This document shows positions 62,401 through 64,000 of a stretch of DNA of 64,000 nucleotides, one piece after another. The position numbers were made by a program, and so were the translations under genes. The stretch is from Dryocola sp032000125 (GTDB taxonomy: Bacteria > Pseudomonadota > Gammaproteobacteria > Enterobacterales > Enterobacteriaceae). Below the pieces are notes generated by a model. The model saw only the letters and a program-made list of their open reading frames with translations. It was not told the DNA's origin and ran no database searches. Every line of letters begins with the position of its first letter. The stretch's first letter is position 1. The stretch lies in NCBI GenBank assembly GCA_032000125.1, contig DAMALH010000023.1, positions 4,761 through 68,760 of the forward strand. The letters run 5' to 3'.

Positions 62401-63212
62401 GTATCGTCGTTCATGAGGTGCCGGAAAGCTCGGTGGGCGTCTCCAGCGATGAAGTGATGCTGGATAAAAACCTCAGGCCAGAGAAGCCGCAAACCGCGGG
62501 CATTCCGATTAACAGCAATCTGGTTATCCATGTCGGCAACAATGTGCGTATGGACGCGTTTGGGCTGAAGGCACGTCTGAGCGGCGACCTGAAAATGGTG
62601 CAGGATCGCCAGGGGCTGGGGCTTAACGGCCAGATTAATATCCCGGAAGGGCGTTACCATGCCTATGGGCAGGATTTGATCGTACGCCGGGGTGAGCTGT
62701 TATTCTCCGGCCCGCCGGATCAGCCGCTGCTGAATATCGAGGCGATTCGTAACCCGGATGCCACTGAAAATAACGTTATTGCCGGCATTCGCGTCACGGG
62801 ATCGGCCGATGAGCCGAAAGCCGAGATATTTTCCGATCCCGCCATGTCGCAGCAGGAAGCCTTGTCCTACCTGCTTCGCGGGCAGGGACTGGACTCTACG
62901 GGCGATGACGGCAACGCATTAACCTCCGCGCTTGTTGGTCTGGGGGTTGCACAGAGTGGGCAGGTTGTGGGTAAAATCGGCGAGACGTTTGGCGTGAGCA
63001 ATCTGGCGCTGGATACCGCAGGGGTGGGCGACTCTTCCCAGGTGGTGGTCAGTGGCTATGTACTGCCGGGTCTCCAGGTGAAATATGGCGTGGGTATTTT
63101 TGATTCGTTGGCGACTCTGACGCTGCGCTATCGCCTGATGCCTAAGCTATATCTGGAAGCGGTGTCTGGCATAGATCAGGCACTTGATGTGCTCTATCAG
63201 TTTGAGTTTTGA
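59436..63212 (+). CDS. tamB: Inner-membrane-anchored TamB
   Basis: TamB spans the periplasm from an N-terminal membrane helix (KKISLAVLAVVVLLIGAVGFL) to TamA and is an AsmA/VPS13-like bridge for lipid or protein transport. The 1258 residues, one fewer than in E. coli, are mostly repetitive beta-strand sequence with the C-terminal DUF490 domain (GVRTVRSQ-like strands and QEALSYLLRGQGLDSTGDDGNA), ending LYQFEF. ATGA overlap with tamA couples translation. The size, start and end are intact. Confidence 0.97.
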   Translation: MSRWKKISLAVLAVVVLLIGAVGFLVGTTTGLHLVFNAANRWVPGLEIGSVTGGWRNLTVKNLRYARPGVDVNAGEVNLAVKLACLRDSSICVNNISLKDVDVVVDTKKMPPSAPAEEEDSGPLDLTTPYPITLSRVALNNVNIKIDNTTVSVMAFTSGLNWQERNLTLMPTKLEGLLIALPKVAKVAQEEVVEPKINHPQPEELPLGETLKKLFEKPVLPEMTDVHLPLNLNIQEFRGANLRLTGDTDLLVSSLLLKVSSIDGNVKLDALDVDSSQGLVNASGSAVLRDKWPVDLTLNTTLNIDPVKGEKVKMKIGGALRDVLKVGMNLSGPVDMELTAQTQLAEAGLPLNLDIVSKQLYWPFTGEKQYQADDVKLKFSGKMTDYALSFRTAVKGAQIPPAVITLDGKGNEQQLNLDKLSIAALQGHTDLKAVLDWSKAISWRGELKLDGINTAKQYPDWPARLDGFAKTSGSLYGGTWQVDVPELKLAGNVKQNKVSVAGKLKGNSYMQWNIPGLHLELGRNSADVKGELGPKELALDANIDAPNLDNALPGLGGTAKGTIKVRGDVKAPQLLADFTANGLRWQELTIARVLLKGDVKSTDQIGGNLDLRVERIAQPGVNINLVTLAAKGSEKQHQLQLRIQGEPVSGQLNLSGGFDRAEERWRGSLSDTRFDTPVGAWRLNRAIALDYRNKEQKISIGPHCWNNPNAELCVPQTIDAGAKGRAVVNLNRFDLAMLKPFMPETTQASGTFSGRADVSWDSEAGGLPQGQITLNGRGVKVVQDVNDSPLPVSFDTLNLSAELKNNRAQLGWLMRVANNGQFDGQVQITDPEGRRNLAGNVNMRGFDLAIANAIFSRGEKAAGKLNANLRLGGNLERPQLYGQLQLNGVDVDANFMPFEMQPSQVAMNFNGMSSTLVGTVRTRQGDIALSGDADWAQLDNWRARVAAKGNKVRITVPPMVRLDVSPDIVFVATPSLFTLDGSVDIPWARIVVHEVPESSVGVSSDEVMLDKNLRPEKPQTAGIPINSNLVIHVGNNVRMDAFGLKARLSGDLKMVQDRQGLGLNGQINIPEGRYHAYGQDLIVRRGELLFSGPPDQPLLNIEAIRNPDATENNVIAGIRVTGSADEPKAEIFSDPAMSQQEALSYLLRGQGLDSTGDDGNALTSALVGLGVAQSGQVVGKIGETFGVSNLALDTAGVGDSSQVVVSGYVLPGLQVKYGVGIFDSLATLTLRYRLMPKLYLEAVSGIDQALDVLYQFEF

Positions 63213-63215
63213 GCT

Positions 63216-63554
63216 ATGCGAATTTTTGTTTACGGCAGTTTACGACGCAAGCAAGGCAACAGCCACTGGATGACGAACGCCCAGTGGCTGGGCGATCACA
63301 CACAGGTTAACTATGTGCTCTACAGTCTCGGCCATTATCCGGGTGCAGTGCCGGGTGAGGGAAGCGTACAGGGGGAGGTTTACCGTATTGATGCCTCTAC
63401 GCTCGCAGAGCTGGACGCTCTGCGCACCAAAGGCGGCGAGTATAAACGTCAGCTTATTCAGACGGCTTACGGCAGCGCATGGATGTACGTATACCAGCGT
63501 CCCGTGGGGGGATTAACCCGTATCGATAGCGGTAACTGGTTGGATAAAAAATAG
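63216..63554 (+). CDS. ytfP: Gamma-glutamylcyclotransferase-fold protein YtfP
   Basis: YtfP is a 112-residue AIG2/GGCT-like fold protein of unknown substrate. It starts MRIFVYGSLRRKQGNSHWM, with the YGSLR loop that binds the substrate in the family. Later segments are YSLGHYPGAVPGEGSVQGEVYRID and LDALRTKGGEYKRQLIQTAYGSAWMYVYQRP. It starts three bases after tamB and is the last gene of the tamA-tamB-ytfP operon. Confidence 0.94.
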   Translation: MRIFVYGSLRRKQGNSHWMTNAQWLGDHTQVNYVLYSLGHYPGAVPGEGSVQGEVYRIDASTLAELDALRTKGGEYKRQLIQTAYGSAWMYVYQRPVGGLTRIDSGNWLDKK

Positions 63555-63645
63555 GGTGATAAATTTTAGCGCTATTTAACGTACGGGCAGTTGTGGCGGG
63601 TGGCGAGCTTTCGCTAATCGCCTTGCGACCCGCGTTTCTCCATAA

Positions 63646-63673
63646 AAAAACACCGCCTGATGGCGGTGTTTTT
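63646..63673. terminator. Bidirectional terminator between ytfP and ppa
   Basis: AAAAACACCGCC pairs perfectly with GGCGGTGTTTTT around TGAT. It terminates ppa on the minus strand and the tam operon on the plus strand. Confidence 0.94.
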
Positions 63674-63694
63674 ACAAGCTTTGCAGCTAAAACA

Positions 63695-64000
63695 TTATTT
63701 CTTTGCCGCACGCTCAAAAGAGGCAACGATTTCCGCTTTCGCGGCTTCGGCGTTGTCCCAGCCTTCAACCTTAACCCATTTGCCTTTCTCAAGCGCTTTA
63801 TACTGCTCGAAGAAGTGGGAGATCTGCGCTTTCAGCAGCTCAGGCAGGTCGTTCACATCTTTAATGTGATCGTATTCTTTGCTCAGCTTGGTATGCGGAA
63901 CCGCAACCAGTTTGGCATCTTCACCGGCTTCGTCGGTCATTTTCAGTACGCCAACCGGACGGCAACGAATCACGGAACCCGGCTGCAGCGGGTAAGGCGT
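63695..64000 (-). CDS. ppa: Inorganic pyrophosphatase, C-terminal part (gene runs off the window)
   Basis: The frame stays open to the window edge; the last 101 residues are present, starting TPYPLQPGSVIRCRPVGVL and ending EAAKAEIVASFERAAKK. DEAGEDAKLVAVPHTKLSKEYDHIKDVNDLP is the conserved metal/substrate-proximal segment. Ppa hydrolyses pyrophosphate to drive biosynthesis. The N-terminal 75 residues or so lie outside the window. Confidence 0.96.
   Translation of the reverse strand, partial: TPYPLQPGSVIRCRPVGVLKMTDEAGEDAKLVAVPHTKLSKEYDHIKDVNDLPELLKAQISHFFEQYKALEKGKWVKVEGWDNAEAAKAEIVASFERAAKK

Overview
The window is a chromosome segment of a member of the Enterobacteriaceae. Gene order and protein sequences follow the E. 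coli K-12 stretch mutL-miaA-hfq-hflX-hflK-hflC-yjeT-purA-nsrR-rnr-rlmB-aidB-yjfN-bsmA-yjfP-yjfY-rpsF-priB-rpsR-rplI-ytfB-fklB-cycA-ytfE-ytfF-qorB-qorR-cpdB-cysQ-ytfJ-ytfK-ytfL-msrA-tamA-tamB-ytfP-ppa. It is not E. coli itself: the yjfIJKLMC block and the ula operon are absent, and other genes stand in their places. The genus cannot be fixed from this window; an Enterobacter/Kosakonia/Cedecea-like genome is a reasonable guess.

Layout. 1-11.7 kb is conserved core: DNA repair, tRNA modification, Hfq, the HflKC membrane complex, purine synthesis, the NO sensor NsrR and RNase R. 11.8-16.2 kb is an accessory sulfur cluster inserted between rnr and rlmB. It encodes a PLP lyase resembling L-cysteate sulfo-lyase or D-cysteine desulfhydrase, an aspartate-type racemase and a taurine/sulfonate-type ABC importer. 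A decayed peptide-transporter ATPase follows. 17-23.5 kb holds rlmB, aidB, a chemoreceptor, two YhcN-family stress proteins and the YjfP esterase. 23.6-28.9 kb is an AT-rich locus in the place of ula. It encodes three Ig-like-repeat proteins without signal peptides and a Rossmann-like protein. 29-44 kb is core again: the S6/PriB/S18/L9 operon with a probable S6:S18-binding leader, fklB, cycA, the NsrR target ytfE with a clear NsrR box, qorB/qorR, cpdB, cysQ and ytfJKL.

44-56.4 kb is a genomic island of about 12 kb, bounded by a 128-bp direct repeat that carries the ytfL start codon, leader and -10 region. Beside attL lie a tyrosine integrase and a 52-aa ORF. Next comes about 1.1 kb with no credible gene but many compact hairpins, which I propose encodes a large structured RNA; it starts at a promoter that duplicates the one before the 52-aa ORF. 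A CI-like repressor lacking its protease serine faces a Ner-like regulator, which leads a small operon (zinc ribbon, membrane protein, LprI-like protein). A serine resolvase with a res-like upstream site follows. The last 5 kb is anti-phage in character: an Mrr-nuclease/STAND ATPase, an AbiGi-like protein, and a putAbiC plus DUF4238 operon. The right-hand repeat is interrupted by 100 Ns that probably replace 18 bp.

Beyond the island are a decayed ParD antitoxin gene, msrA, tamA-tamB-ytfP (outer-membrane translocation and assembly) and the 3' part of ppa. I read everything by eye; no database or folding program was used.
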